From Zhengella sp020637775 (GTDB lineage: Bacteria > Pseudomonadota > Alphaproteobacteria > Rhizobiales > Rhizobiaceae): 64,000 nt of DNA. The stretch is taken from NCBI RefSeq assembly GCF_041397485.1, contig NZ_JAWKWO010000004.1:1-64000 (forward strand), in the 5' to 3' direction. Each line of letters starts with the position of its first letter. Positions within the stretch are counted from its first letter, which is position 1. A program made the translations under genes and the position numbers. The notes beneath the pieces are model-generated. The model was not told the DNA's origin. It worked only from the letters and a program-made list of their open reading frames with translations, and searched no databases. Positions 1-8,045 of the stretch are shown here, in pieces.

Positions 1-1418
1 CGGGTCATGTATGGATGCCCCCGTTCATGCAAGGCTCTCTTCGAACGATTTGGACGTGTGATCGGGTGCGGTCATGTATCAGGCCTTTCGTTGCGGCACG
101 AATACGACCGCTGGCCGGTATGGAGCTACGCGGACCTGGTGCAAATCAGTTCTACGAGCTCGTGGCTCACTGACCCGGATGCATTCCCAGACCCACTCTC
201 ACCGATCTTTGTCCTTACCGTTCGCTGACCTCCTCACACGCCGACGATCCGTGCTCACAGCAGCGCAGCGTTTGCTATGCCGCAGCCAGCCCGGATTCCT
301 TGTAGCTCTCGTTCTTCGTCATCATTGCCCAGATCGACCGAGCCATCTTGTTGGCTAGCGCGATCGCAACGAGCATGCGTGGCTTGCGCGCCAACATACG
401 CGCCAGCCATGAGTTCTCGGGAGGGGCTTTGCGGCATGCCCATCGGATCACGGTCATCGCGCCGATGATCAGAAGCCGCCGGATATCGCGTTGGCCCATC
501 TTCGAGGTTCGCCCGTGTTGTTGCTTTCCGCCACTCGAATGCTGCTTGGGCACCAGCCCGAGCCAGGCCGCAAAGTCTCGCCCTTTCCGGAATGTGCTCA
601 TGGTTGGGGCGAAAGCTTCGATCGCCATGGCGGTGATCGGCCCCATCCCAGGCATCGACATCAGTCGGGCCGAGGCCTCGGAGCGCTTTGCTTCCGATCT
701 GAGCGTCTTCTCCAAGCCGGCAATACGAGCGGAGAGCACCTCGATCTGCTCAAGATAAAGCCGCGCGGTTTCCACGACGACGAGTTCGAGGCCAAGGTTG
801 CCTTCCTCGATGATCTCCGACAGCAAGGCCAGGTTCGCAATTCCCTGTGGCGCAATAACTCCATGCTCAGCCAGGTGAGCGCGAAGAGCGTTGATAAGCT
901 GCGTTCGCTGGCGGACAAACAGATCGCGCGTCCGGAAGATCATGGAACGGGCTTGCTGGCTCTCGGTCTTTGGAACAACGAACCGCATCGAGGGGCGGAG
1001 CGCCGCCTCGACAATGGCCTCGGCGTCTGCCGCATCGTTCTTGTGTCGCTTGACGAAGGGCTTCACGTAGGCCGGTGGGAGCAGGCGAACTTCGTGACCG
1101 AACTTGCCGATCTCACGTGCCCAATAGTGCGCTGTCGCGCATGCTTCCATGGCAACAATGCACTTCGGCAGCTCCGTAAAGAAGGCGAGGACCTGTCCAC
1201 GCGACAGCTTCCGACGCAAGACAACCGCGCCATCGCTTCCAGCGGCGTGCACCTGAAACACTCGCTTTGCCAGGTCCAAGCCGACAATGCTAATTTCCTT
1301 CATGGATGCTCTCTCCTCTCAGTGACGTTCAACGCACATCACTCTGGCACATTGCGATGCCGTCGGGAGGGGGCATCCACTCCATCAGTTCTCAGTGGAA
1401 ATCAACAGACCGACCTCA
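1..1418 (-). mobile_element. IS110-family insertion sequence (boundaries not resolved)
   Basis: This element carries one DEDD transposase gene (275-1303). Flanking it are about 115 bases before the lysR stop codon at 1419 on the promoter side and at least 274 bases of gene-free DNA on the other side. IS110 elements lack classical long terminal inverted repeats, so the ends cannot be placed by eye. The long gene-free flank lies downstream of the transposase, which fits the IS1111 subgroup, where the non-coding guide (bridge) RNA lies between the gene and the right end. The subgroup is an inference. The element may extend beyond the window start. Confidence 0.6.
275..1303 (-). CDS. IS110-family transposase
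   Basis: This 342-residue recombinase moves the surrounding insertion sequence by an RNA-guided DEDD/serine mechanism known for the family. The N-terminal RuvC-like domain shows D10 (VGLDLAK), E53 (AMEACA) and D90/D93 (KNDAADAEA). The C-terminal Transposase_20 domain starts near residue 213 with the helix-hairpin-helix-like MPGMGPITA and carries the conserved Ser-Gly pair in PKQHSSGGK (S256/S257), the candidate catalytic serine. Length and both domains are complete, so the gene looks intact. The gene is alone and its upstream spacer before the next gene is short. The assignment is secure; the subgroup is less so. Confidence 0.93.
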   Translation of the reverse strand: MKEISIVGLDLAKRVFQVHAAGSDGAVVLRRKLSRGQVLAFFTELPKCIVAMEACATAHYWAREIGKFGHEVRLLPPAYVKPFVKRHKNDAADAEAIVEAALRPSMRFVVPKTESQQARSMIFRTRDLFVRQRTQLINALRAHLAEHGVIAPQGIANLALLSEIIEEGNLGLELVVVETARLYLEQIEVLSARIAGLEKTLRSEAKRSEASARLMSMPGMGPITAMAIEAFAPTMSTFRKGRDFAAWLGLVPKQHSSGGKQQHGRTSKMGQRDIRRLLIIGAMTVIRWACRKAPPENSWLARMLARKPRMLVAIALANKMARSIWAMMTKNESYKESGLAAA

Positions 1419-2291
1419 CTACGCCGGCGTGCGCGTCATCTCACGGATCAGATCATTTGTCTCTGGTCTCGTCGTTTGGTGCCGATATCGAAGGGCCAAA
1501 ACAGTTCTTGATATTTCAAGGCCATCGATGGGTTTCGACACAAGGCCCATGTCCGAAGGAATAGCGGTGGCTGGCAGGATCACCGCACCTGACCCTTGCC
1601 GAGCAAGTTCAACTAGCCAATCCACGCGATTTGACCGATAGGCCGCGTAGAGTTCGTTACCATGATCCGCGCAGGTCGCATGCAAAGCATCCCGCATTTC
1701 GCAATTTAGTCGGTCAAGCATGTCAGTTTTAGCAAGAGTCGAAAGAGAAATCGCATCTAGTTCAGACAACGGGTGCGACTTTGACACCACTACCTTGTAG
1801 TCCTCATCATAGAGATGATCTATGCGATAGAGGTCTTCGCTGACCTTCTCTGTTGTGACGACAACGTCAAATTCACCATCTCGCAACCCAGCAAGAAGCT
1901 CGGAAGATGACGCAACGATCAGTTCGATTTCGGCTTGCGGCAATCGCGTACGAGTACGCTCCAAAGCTGCCGAAATCCTGTTGTGGCCAATCGTTTCGCC
2001 TATACCGACAGAGATTGGAACCCGCTCCAAGCGCATATGACGGACCGCCTCGGCCTTAGCCTGTCGCGTTTCATCATGAACCGTCTGCAACCTTGGCTGC
2101 ATGAGTTTTCCGAGTGCCGTAAGCCTGCATCCCGCACGGTCCCTGACAAACAGGTCACCTCCAAGCTCGTCTTCAAGTTTCTTGATCGCAGTCGTCAAGG
2201 AAGGTTGGGAGACATTGGAGGCACTGGCCGCATGGGTGAAGTTCCGGTGCTCGCAGACAGCGAGAAAATACCTGATCTGGTTCATTTCCAT
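1419..2291 (-). CDS. LysR-family transcriptional regulator
   Basis: This 290-residue LysR-type regulator has an N-terminal winged helix-turn-helix (about residues 3-62, with IRYFLAVCEHRNFTHAA and SQPSLTTAIKKLE) followed by a periplasmic-binding-protein-like effector domain. The start at 2291 is chosen because a GGAG lies 9 bases upstream; the in-frame ATG at 2285 is the alternative. It is divergent from the ABM-domain gene at 2452, and a T-N11-A dyad (2340-2354) lies between them, so it very likely controls that gene and itself. The pair has lower GC than the core genes around it and sits between an IS110 element and a recombinase cassette, suggesting transfer. The effector is unknown. Confidence 0.88.
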   Translation of the reverse strand: MEMNQIRYFLAVCEHRNFTHAASASNVSQPSLTTAIKKLEDELGGDLFVRDRAGCRLTALGKLMQPRLQTVHDETRQAKAEAVRHMRLERVPISVGIGETIGHNRISAALERTRTRLPQAEIELIVASSSELLAGLRDGEFDVVVTTEKVSEDLYRIDHLYDEDYKVVVSKSHPLSELDAISLSTLAKTDMLDRLNCEMRDALHATCADHGNELYAAYRSNRVDWLVELARQGSGAVILPATAIPSDMGLVSKPIDGLEISRTVLALRYRHQTTRPETNDLIREMTRTPA

Positions 2292-2339
2292 CGCCGCATT
2301 CTCCGTCACATTTCGGCTCAGGTCATCAAAACAACTTCT

Positions 2340-2354
2340 ATAGCCCATGTCTAT
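2340..2354. promoter_or_regulatory. Candidate LysR-type operator (T-N11-A box)
   Basis: The dyad ATAG-N7-CTAT contains the classical LysR T-N11-A spacing (T at 2341, A at 2353). It lies in the 160-base divergent promoter region between the lysR gene and the ABM-domain gene. A wider dyad, TTCTAT (2336-2341) and ATAGAA (2361-2366), overlaps it. Binding by the adjacent LysR protein is inferred from position and symmetry. Confidence 0.5.
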
Positions 2355-2451
2355 CAAAGAATAGAATTTCGGAATTGGAGCCCGGCGCATCCGGCATGGG
2401 ACAAGAGTGCATCGAAACCAAACACGATGCACTTCAAATCAGGGGACGATT

Positions 2452-3171
2452 ATGAAAACGCAAATCCTTCAGACATTCGCCGCACTGGCTCTGATCACAA
2501 CTTCTGCAACTGCACAGGACAACCCAATGGAAAATCACACTGCCAGCTACATCGCCATGCCCGCCGCCGAAGGCCAGACCGGAGCCTTCGCGGAGTTTCT
2601 GGCTGGTGCCGCACCTATCGTGGGAGAAACAGAGCCGGGCACTGTACTTTGGTTTGCTCTGCAAGCCGACGATACGCTCGCAATCTTTGACATCTTCGTA
2701 GATGAAGAAGCACGCGACGCTCACTTCTCAGGAGCGGTTGCTGCGGCTTTGAACCAAAACGCCGACACGTTGGTCGACGGAGGATGGGACGACGGTGTTG
2801 TCGCGAATATCAACAACTCCGATGTCCTGTCGGCAAAAGCGCCGGTTGATCTCTACACGGCAACGACCGCAACTTACATCAAGCTCGAAGCTGCTCGAGG
2901 TAAAGGCCCCGAATTGGCAGCCTTGCTGACCGCCGCCGGCCCCATCGTTGCAGATACCGAACCCAAGACATTGTTCTGGGCGGCGCTGCAGATTGACGAG
3001 AACAACTTCGCCATCTTCGACATTTTTGCCGACAACTCTGGCCGCGAAGCGCACTTTGCCGGACAAGTCGCCGGACTCCTGAATGAAAAGGCTTCAGAAT
3101 TGGTCTCAGGCGGATGGGACGACGGTGTGGTGGCAAACGTTCACAATTTCGACATCCTCGCTACCAAGTAA
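2452..3171 (+). CDS. Secreted protein with two tandem ABM-like domains
   Basis: This 239-residue protein has a signal peptide (MKTQILQTFAALALITTSATA) and two homologous halves. Each half runs from a TASYI / TATYI strand through TEPGTVLWFAL / TEPKTLFWAAL and AIFDIF to HF(S/A)G and GGWDDGVVAN, which looks like an antibiotic-biosynthesis-monooxygenase (dimeric alpha/beta barrel) fold in duplicate. In that family two domains form one barrel, so this may be a self-contained pseudo-dimer. The ATG at 2452 follows an AGGGGA ribosome site. It is divergent from a LysR regulator. Substrate and activity are unknown; export to the periplasm is inferred from the signal sequence. Confidence 0.75.
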   Translation: MKTQILQTFAALALITTSATAQDNPMENHTASYIAMPAAEGQTGAFAEFLAGAAPIVGETEPGTVLWFALQADDTLAIFDIFVDEEARDAHFSGAVAAALNQNADTLVDGGWDDGVVANINNSDVLSAKAPVDLYTATTATYIKLEAARGKGPELAALLTAAGPIVADTEPKTLFWAALQIDENNFAIFDIFADNSGREAHFAGQVAGLLNEKASELVSGGWDDGVVANVHNFDILATK

Positions 3172-3717
3172 TCTCGAGGTGACTTGAGAAAGAAGTGCCC
3201 GGTGAAACCCATCGGGCGCTTTGCTGTTTGAATTTAGATTCACGCCAAAGCGGCCATTCGAGTAACCGCAGCGAAAGCCGCTCCGTCCGCTCTGCAGACC
3301 TTCATGTCATCCAAGCCGAACTTCCGCCCTCCTCCCTATCAGGACGTTGCTGCCGAGCGAGGCCAAGGGCTGCTTACGGGAGCTTGGTTCCAAATGGGGA
3401 ACGACCGGAATGGGGGCGCGAAGCGGAAGTTCGTTGTCACCCCGCCAAACGGCGGTTTCTGGCTTTCAGCAACTCGCAGGCCGCAAATTCGAAAGATCTT
3501 CCCCGAACGGCTGTCAGGCGCTTCATTCTCTCCCCGACAAGGGCCAGCTTCTTACACTTTCACGTCTTCGCGACTGGACTTCTGCACACACGCGAGCATT
3601 GCTGTCGGTGCGGCGTTCCGCGGTCGATTGACCGTGGCGCCCCCTCCCTGCCCGGTCACGGGCTTTCGTCGGTACGGGCACCGGATGGTCCGGTGTCGGA
3701 AGCGAAGGAGAAAGCCC
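3172..3717. other. Gene-poor stretch of the island
   Basis: About 545 bases lie between the ABM-domain gene and the DUF3489 gene. Open frames here have no recognisable domain and no good ribosome site, and one of them is only an upstream extension of the DUF3489 frame. The stretch may hold decayed gene remnants and the promoter of the recombinase cassette; no RNA gene or strong terminator was seen. Confidence 0.4.
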
Positions 3718-4113
3718 ATGGCAAGGATTGCGAGAAAGACCCAGGTCGCCGACGAGAATGCTGCTGAAGGACTGTCCGAACGCCCTGTCTCGGTTATGAA
3801 GGCGCCTGGCCGTGTCTCGGCGCCGCGGCAAAGGCGGGTTCAGGGCCGATCCACGGGGTCGCCGAAGCCGTCTTCGAATGCGCCGTCACCAAAACCCGAA
3901 CGTCTGGCGACCAAGACCGACCAGGTGCTTCAAGCCCTGCGCAGCCGCAAGGGCGCGTCGATTGAAGATCTCATGAAGCTCACCGGATGGCAGCCCCATT
4001 CCGTCCGCGGGTTCCTGTCAGGCACCGTCAGGAAGAAGCATGGTCTGGACTTGGTAAAGCAGACGGACAAGGCTGGGGTTGCCCGCTATTCGATTTCATC
4101 GGAGCCCGTGTGA
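3718..4113 (+). CDS. DUF3489 domain protein
   Basis: This 131-residue basic protein has a disordered N-terminal half rich in Arg, Pro and Ser and a C-terminal winged-helix-like DUF3489 domain (about residues 65-128, with TKTDQVLQALRSRKGASIED and LTGWQPHSVRGFLSGTV). The start at 3718 has an AAGGAGAAA ribosome site; longer upstream frames lack one. It is followed after 4 bases by the DUF2924 gene and then the serine recombinase. This trio recurs on alphaproteobacterial mobile DNA, so it is probably an accessory or regulatory factor of the recombinase. That role is inferred from neighbours only. Confidence 0.85.
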   Translation: MARIARKTQVADENAAEGLSERPVSVMKAPGRVSAPRQRRVQGRSTGSPKPSSNAPSPKPERLATKTDQVLQALRSRKGASIEDLMKLTGWQPHSVRGFLSGTVRKKHGLDLVKQTDKAGVARYSISSEPV

Positions 4114-4117
4114 TCCG

Positions 4118-4630
4118 ATGGCCAGGTCAGACAGGATCGAGAAGGAGGTGGCTGGGATCAGCCGCCTCCAGCGCGATGAGCTGGTCGCACTCTGGATCAC
4201 CGCTCATGGCCACCCACCACCCAGGGGCGTGAAGCGGGGCTTGCTGGAACGCTCCGCCGCCTGGCACCTGCAGTCCCGTCGCCTCGGCAGCCATTCGAAA
4301 GCCGTGCGCCGGTTTCTGAGACAGGGCATCGCTTCCCTTGCCACGACTGATGAGGCGGTGTTGAAGGACACGGACAGCGGTGTGTCCGGGAGCGCGAAAC
4401 CGGCTGCCTCGGATCCAGTCGCACGCCCTGCCCCGCCGCCTGCCTTGCCGGCGCTGGCCTCCGGCACCCGGCTCGTCCGCACATGGAACGGACGTCCCCA
4501 TGTCATCGATGTGGTCGAAGACGGCTTTGTCTTTGAAGGCAAGACCTTCCGATCGCTCAGCGCCATCGCCCGGCGCATTACGGGCACAAGGTGGTCAGGG
4601 CCGCGCTTCTTCGGGATTGCAGGCCGATGA
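4118..4630 (+). CDS. DUF2924 domain protein
   Basis: This 170-residue protein belongs to the DUF2924 family found beside large serine recombinases. The N-terminal part (about 1-65) carries ISRLQRDELVALW and GLLERSAAWHLQ. The C-terminal part ends with the family signature RTWNGRPHVIDV, a DGFVFEGKTFRSLSAIAR segment and ITGTRWSGPRFFG, which resembles DNA-associated domains used by phage proteins. The start is the ATG at 4118, 4 bases after the preceding stop. Its end overlaps the recombinase start (ATGA at 4627-4630), indicating translational coupling. Function is unproven; co-operation with the recombinase is likely. Confidence 0.88.
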   Translation: MARSDRIEKEVAGISRLQRDELVALWITAHGHPPPRGVKRGLLERSAAWHLQSRRLGSHSKAVRRFLRQGIASLATTDEAVLKDTDSGVSGSAKPAASDPVARPAPPPALPALASGTRLVRTWNGRPHVIDVVEDGFVFEGKTFRSLSAIARRITGTRWSGPRFFGIAGR

Positions 4631-6318
4631 GCGCCCGACAGCTCCGTTGCGCGGTCTATACCCGCAAGTCGACGGAGGAAGGCCTCGACCAGGACTTCAA
4701 TTCCCTCGACGCCCAGTTCGAGGCCTGTGCTGCCTTCATTGCATCACAGGCAGGCCTGGGCTGGAAGGGTGTCCGCGAACGCTACGATGACGGTGGCATC
4801 TCCGGAGCCACGATGGAACGCCCTGCCCTGCGGCGCTTGCTGGACGATGTCCGTCAGGCCCGTGTCGATGTCATCGTCGTCTACAAGATTGACCGGCTCA
4901 CCCGGTCGCTGGCTGACTTCGCCCGCATCGTCGAGACCCTCGATCAAGCTGGTGCCTCTTTTGTCTCCGTCACCCAGCAGTTCAACACGACGACCTCCAT
5001 GGGCCGGCTGACACTGAACGTACTGCTCTCGTTTGCCCAGTTCGAACGGGAGGTCACAGCAGAGCGCATCCGCGACAAGATCGCGGCATCGAAGAAGAAG
5101 GGTATGTGGATGGGCGGGACCGTGCCCCTTGGCTACCGCGTCGAGAACCGGAAGCTCCAGGTGAACGAAGAGGAATGCGCGACCGTTCGCTATCTCTTCC
5201 ATCGCTACCTGGAACTCAAGTCGGTCCGCCTGCTGGTCGAGGATGCACGATCCAGGGGGCTTCATGCGCGACCGGTCAAACGCCGAGATGGATCGGTGAA
5301 GGTCACGGCCCCCTTTGGCCGCGGCAATCTCTACCACCTGCTGTCCAACCCGATCTATGTCGGCAGGATCCGTCATCGGGACAAGGTCTATGATGGCGAA
5401 CACCAGGCCATCATAGACAAGCCCCTGTTCGATCAGGTGCAGGCATCGCTTGCGGCGGGAGCAGGGGAACGGCGGTCGCCGACCAACCGCACCGATAGTC
5501 ATCTGCTGACCGGTCTGATCTTTGATGAGGACGGCAATCGTATCCGGACAGCTCATACAAACAGGAAGGGCGTGCGCTATCGCTACTATGTCTCGCAGCA
5601 CCTGGTTGACCAGCGCCGCGATGGATCAGAAGGCTGGCGGCTTCCAGCAGACAGGCTTGATGCGACAGTTGAGCAATGCCTCGTTCAGTTCTTGCAAAAC
5701 AGTCCGATGCTGTCAGAAGCGATTGAGCTGTTGGCGCCAACCGGGATGGTCCATTCCGGCATCCTCAAAGCCGGAGAGCTGGCATCGACCTGGATCGAAC
5801 AATCCCGCTCGAAGCGCAAGACACTGGTGCAAACGATCGTGCAGCGCGTCGACATCACACCGGGAGCGCTGCGCATCACGATTCATCCAACAGACCTGGT
5901 CGAGCTTCTGCTTGGCCGTCGTGTTGAACCCGTACCGGATCACGGCCCCATCACACTTGAGCGTCCATTTACGCTGCGCCGTCGCGGTGTCGAAACACGC
6001 CTGGTGCTGACCGATGGCTCGGCCTCCAATCCGGAACCCGATCCGGCACTGATCAATCTGGTTCTTCGCGCCCAGGCCTACCTGGCCGCACTCACCGATG
6101 GCGCCAGCCGATCCATGGCTGATATCGCCAGGGCCCATGGCACGACACCATCAGAGATCAGCCGCATACTTCCCCTCGCCTTTCTGTCGCCAGGCATCAC
6201 CGCTCAGATCGTCTCTGGCAAGCATCCAGCGGGCCTCACCGCCCAGCGCCTGTCCCGTCTTCCCGACCTGCCGCTTTCCTGGTCGGCCCAGGATGATTTG
6301 CTCACGCGGTTCGGCTGA
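4627..6318 (+). CDS. Large serine recombinase (site-specific integrase/invertase)
   Basis: This 563-residue recombinase cuts and rejoins DNA through a serine-linked intermediate. The resolvase domain covers about residues 5-150: nucleophile S15 in YTRKSTEEG, IDRLTRSLADFARIV, and FEREVTAERIRDKI. A Recombinase domain (about 160-270, VPLGYRVEN to NPIYVGRIRHRDKVY) and a zinc-ribbon-like region with LTGLIFDEDG follow, although the usual Cys ligands are not obvious. The translationally coupled start ATG at 4627 overlaps the DUF2924 stop. It lies about 230 bases from the 3' end of the tRNA gene at 6550, as expected for a genomic-island integrase gene near its attachment site. Length and motifs look intact. 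Confidence 0.92.
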   Translation: MSARQLRCAVYTRKSTEEGLDQDFNSLDAQFEACAAFIASQAGLGWKGVRERYDDGGISGATMERPALRRLLDDVRQARVDVIVVYKIDRLTRSLADFARIVETLDQAGASFVSVTQQFNTTTSMGRLTLNVLLSFAQFEREVTAERIRDKIAASKKKGMWMGGTVPLGYRVENRKLQVNEEECATVRYLFHRYLELKSVRLLVEDARSRGLHARPVKRRDGSVKVTAPFGRGNLYHLLSNPIYVGRIRHRDKVYDGEHQAIIDKPLFDQVQASLAAGAGERRSPTNRTDSHLLTGLIFDEDGNRIRTAHTNRKGVRYRYYVSQHLVDQRRDGSEGWRLPADRLDATVEQCLVQFLQNSPMLSEAIELLAPTGMVHSGILKAGELASTWIEQSRSKRKTLVQTIVQRVDITPGALRITIHPTDLVELLLGRRVEPVPDHGPITLERPFTLRRRGVETRLVLTDGSASNPEPDPALINLVLRAQAYLAALTDGASRSMADIARAHGTTPSEISRILPLAFLSPGITAQIVSGKHPAGLTAQRLSRLPDLPLSWSAQDDLLTRFG

Positions 6319-6549
6319 GAAAAATCCTCTTCCCTCACACGTCCCGAACAGTTCTGATCGAATCGTCGATCGCGCCCGCAAACACTTGGGCACGAAACAG
6401 GCCCGACAGAGACTTTGGGAGAAATGCCACCGGAAACCGGCTTCGTCGTCGTCTCTCCGCCAGGTGTTTGCCGACACCACCCGCCAACCCACGGAAAACA
6501 CGACATGATTCCGAGACCGACCAAAAGAGCGCGAAAACGGAAGACTGAG

Positions 6550-6626
6550 TGGTGGGCCCGGAGGGACTCGAACCCCCAACCAAGCGGTTATGAGCCGCCG
6601 GCTCTGACCAATTGAGCTACAGGCCC
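6550..6626 (-). tRNA. tRNA with CAU anticodon, probably tRNA-Ile2 (lysidine type)
   Basis: Read on the minus strand, this 77-base cloverleaf has a 7-bp acceptor stem (GGGCCTG with CGGGCCC, one G-T pair), D-arm TAGCTCAATTGGTCAGAGC, anticodon arm GCGG-CTCATAA-CCGC, T-arm GGGGGTTCGAGTCCCTC, and an encoded CCA. The anticodon is CAT. The arm followed by TTGG resembles tRNA-Ile2 (CAU, modified by TilS) more than elongator tRNA-Met. The 3' end faces the island at lower coordinates, the side where islands usually insert. Confidence 0.9.
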
Positions 6627-6736
6627 GCCGAACCGCTGATTAGTGTCTTTTTCCGCCCGGCACAAGCCGCTTGCGCCGCATTCGCGCTACAATTGGCTGG
6701 TGCAACCATGTCCGACATGCCGCCAAGGAGGATTCC

Positions 6737-7465
6737 ATGCCACTGCCTGCTTCCCGCCGCCTCGCCCTTGCCCTCGCTGCCGGGCTTTTCCTTGCCGCGC
6801 CCGCTTCGGCCATGGCAGACGAACCCGTACCCCGCATCGCCGTGACCGGCCAGGGCGAGGTCTCGCTCGCACCGGACATGGCCACCGTCTCCATGACCGT
6901 CCTGCGCGAGGCCGATACGGCGCGCGCCGCGCTGGACGCCAACAACGAGGCCATGGCCGCGGTCATCGAAGCGATGCGCGAAGAGGGAATAGAGGACCGC
7001 GACCTGCAAACCTCCGGCTTTTCCATCCAGCCGCGCTATGTTCTTCCGCGCGCATCCGGAAATGGAGACAGCCCGAAAATCATCGGCTACCAGGTTTCCA
7101 ACACGCTCACCGTGCGCATTCGCGCCATGGCCCGCCTTGGCGCCATCCTCGACAAGTCGGTCTCGCTGGGCGTCAACCAGGGTGGCTCGGTGAGCTTTTC
7201 CAATGCCGACCCGCAGGCCGCCTTGACCGAGGCAAGGCGCAAGGCCGTCGAGAATGCCATTGAAAAGGCCCGGACCCTGGCCGACGCCGCGGGCGTTTCC
7301 GTCGGCGCGATCCTGGAGATGTCGGAATTGGCCAGCCGCCCTTACCCGCGCCCCCTGATGGCCGCCATGGCCATGCGGTCGGAGGCGGCCGATGCCGTGC
7401 CGCTCGCCGGCGGCGAGAACACCTACACGGTCGATGTCAACGTCACCTTCGCCATCGGCAAATAG
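6737..7465 (+). CDS. SIMPL (DUF541) family periplasmic protein
   Basis: This 242-residue protein has a signal peptide (about residues 1-27, ending ASAMADE) and one SIMPL domain from about 32 to 240, with the family start IAVTGQGEVSLAPDMATV and end TYTVDVNVTFAIG. The start at 6737 has an AAGGAGGA ribosome site. SIMPL proteins are periplasmic or outer-membrane proteins implicated in oxidative-stress tolerance in some bacteria; a specific role here is not known. It stands alone between the tRNA and a convergent small gene, with a shared terminator at 7487-7517. Confidence 0.88.
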   Translation: MPLPASRRLALALAAGLFLAAPASAMADEPVPRIAVTGQGEVSLAPDMATVSMTVLREADTARAALDANNEAMAAVIEAMREEGIEDRDLQTSGFSIQPRYVLPRASGNGDSPKIIGYQVSNTLTVRIRAMARLGAILDKSVSLGVNQGGSVSFSNADPQAALTEARRKAVENAIEKARTLADAAGVSVGAILEMSELASRPYPRPLMAAMAMRSEAADAVPLAGGENTYTVDVNVTFAIGK

Positions 7466-7486
7466 GCGCGTCAACGGAAAACGCCG

Positions 7487-7517
7487 GGGCGTCAACCCCG
7501 GCGCTTTCGAAAATGGC
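7487..7517. terminator. Bidirectional intrinsic terminator
   Basis: An 8-bp GC hairpin (CGCCGGGG at 7492-7499 with CCCCGGCG at 7506-7513, 6-base loop) is followed by CTTT on the plus strand and TTTT on the minus strand. It lies between the convergent SIMPL gene and the gene ending at 7527, so it can serve both. Confidence 0.7.
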
Positions 7518-7526
7518 CTGCCGCGC

Positions 7527-7883
7527 TCAGCGAATGCGCGGGCAATGGCGGGTGTTTGCGAAGACCAGTGTGCGGTGATGGCCCCACATGCGGCCGGACA
7601 CGGCGACCACGCGGCGGTTGGCGAAGCGCACATGGGCGCGGTGCAGGCCGATGCGGCGGGCCTTGCGCACGGCACGGTGCGGGCTGCAGAAGCTGCGGCG
7701 TCCGCCCTTGTGCCATCCGCCGTGATGACGGCCATGGCCGAAACGGACCTCGACATGGCCATGCTTGCCGCCGAAGGAAAGCGACGCAGCTTCGGCAGAT
7801 GTCGTCGTGACAGCCGATGCGCCGGCAATGGCGCCGAGGCCGAGCATGGTCGAAAGGGCGATGGTGCGAACGGTCTTGAACAT
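7527..7883 (-). CDS. Small secreted His/Arg-rich protein
   Basis: This 118-residue protein has a clear signal peptide (MFKTVRTIALSTMLGLGAIA, then ASA and SAEAA). The mature part is very rich in His, Arg and Gly (for example GKHGHVEVRFGHGRHHGGWH). Two cysteines are present (RSFCSPHRA and RHCPRIR). The clustering of histidines suggests metal binding or nucleic-acid-like polyanion binding, but no family is recognised. The signal peptide and ribosome site (GGAGAAAACCC before the ATG) support a real gene. Confidence 0.65.
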   Translation of the reverse strand: MFKTVRTIALSTMLGLGAIAGASAVTTTSAEAASLSFGGKHGHVEVRFGHGRHHGGWHKGGRRSFCSPHRAVRKARRIGLHRAHVRFANRRVVAVSGRMWGHHRTLVFANTRHCPRIR

Positions 7884-8045
7884 GGGTTTTCTCCGGGTTT
7901 GTCAGGGCTCTTCGGGGCTCCAAGCCCGGTTCCTTCCGGGCATGATCGAAGACTAGAAGAGACGGCCTGAACCCGTTCCGAACCTGCCATTCATGTTTCG
8001 TTCATATCGTCAACAGCCCCTCCGCGCAGCACGGAAAAGGCAGGG

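Noticed and set aside
491..1564. Long plus-strand open frame over the IS110 transposase
   Set aside because: It lies opposite the transposase and has no domain or ribosome site; the high GC opens long frames on the reverse strand.
3195..3767. 190-codon frame before the DUF3489 gene
   Set aside because: No domain or ribosome site, and its last part runs in another frame across the well-supported DUF3489 start.
6550..6626. tRNA-Met elongator
   Set aside because: The anticodon is CAT, but the acceptor GGGCCTG and the CTCATAA-CCGC-TTGG arm resemble tRNA-Ile2 rather than rhizobial tRNA-Met; a covariance-model run would settle it.
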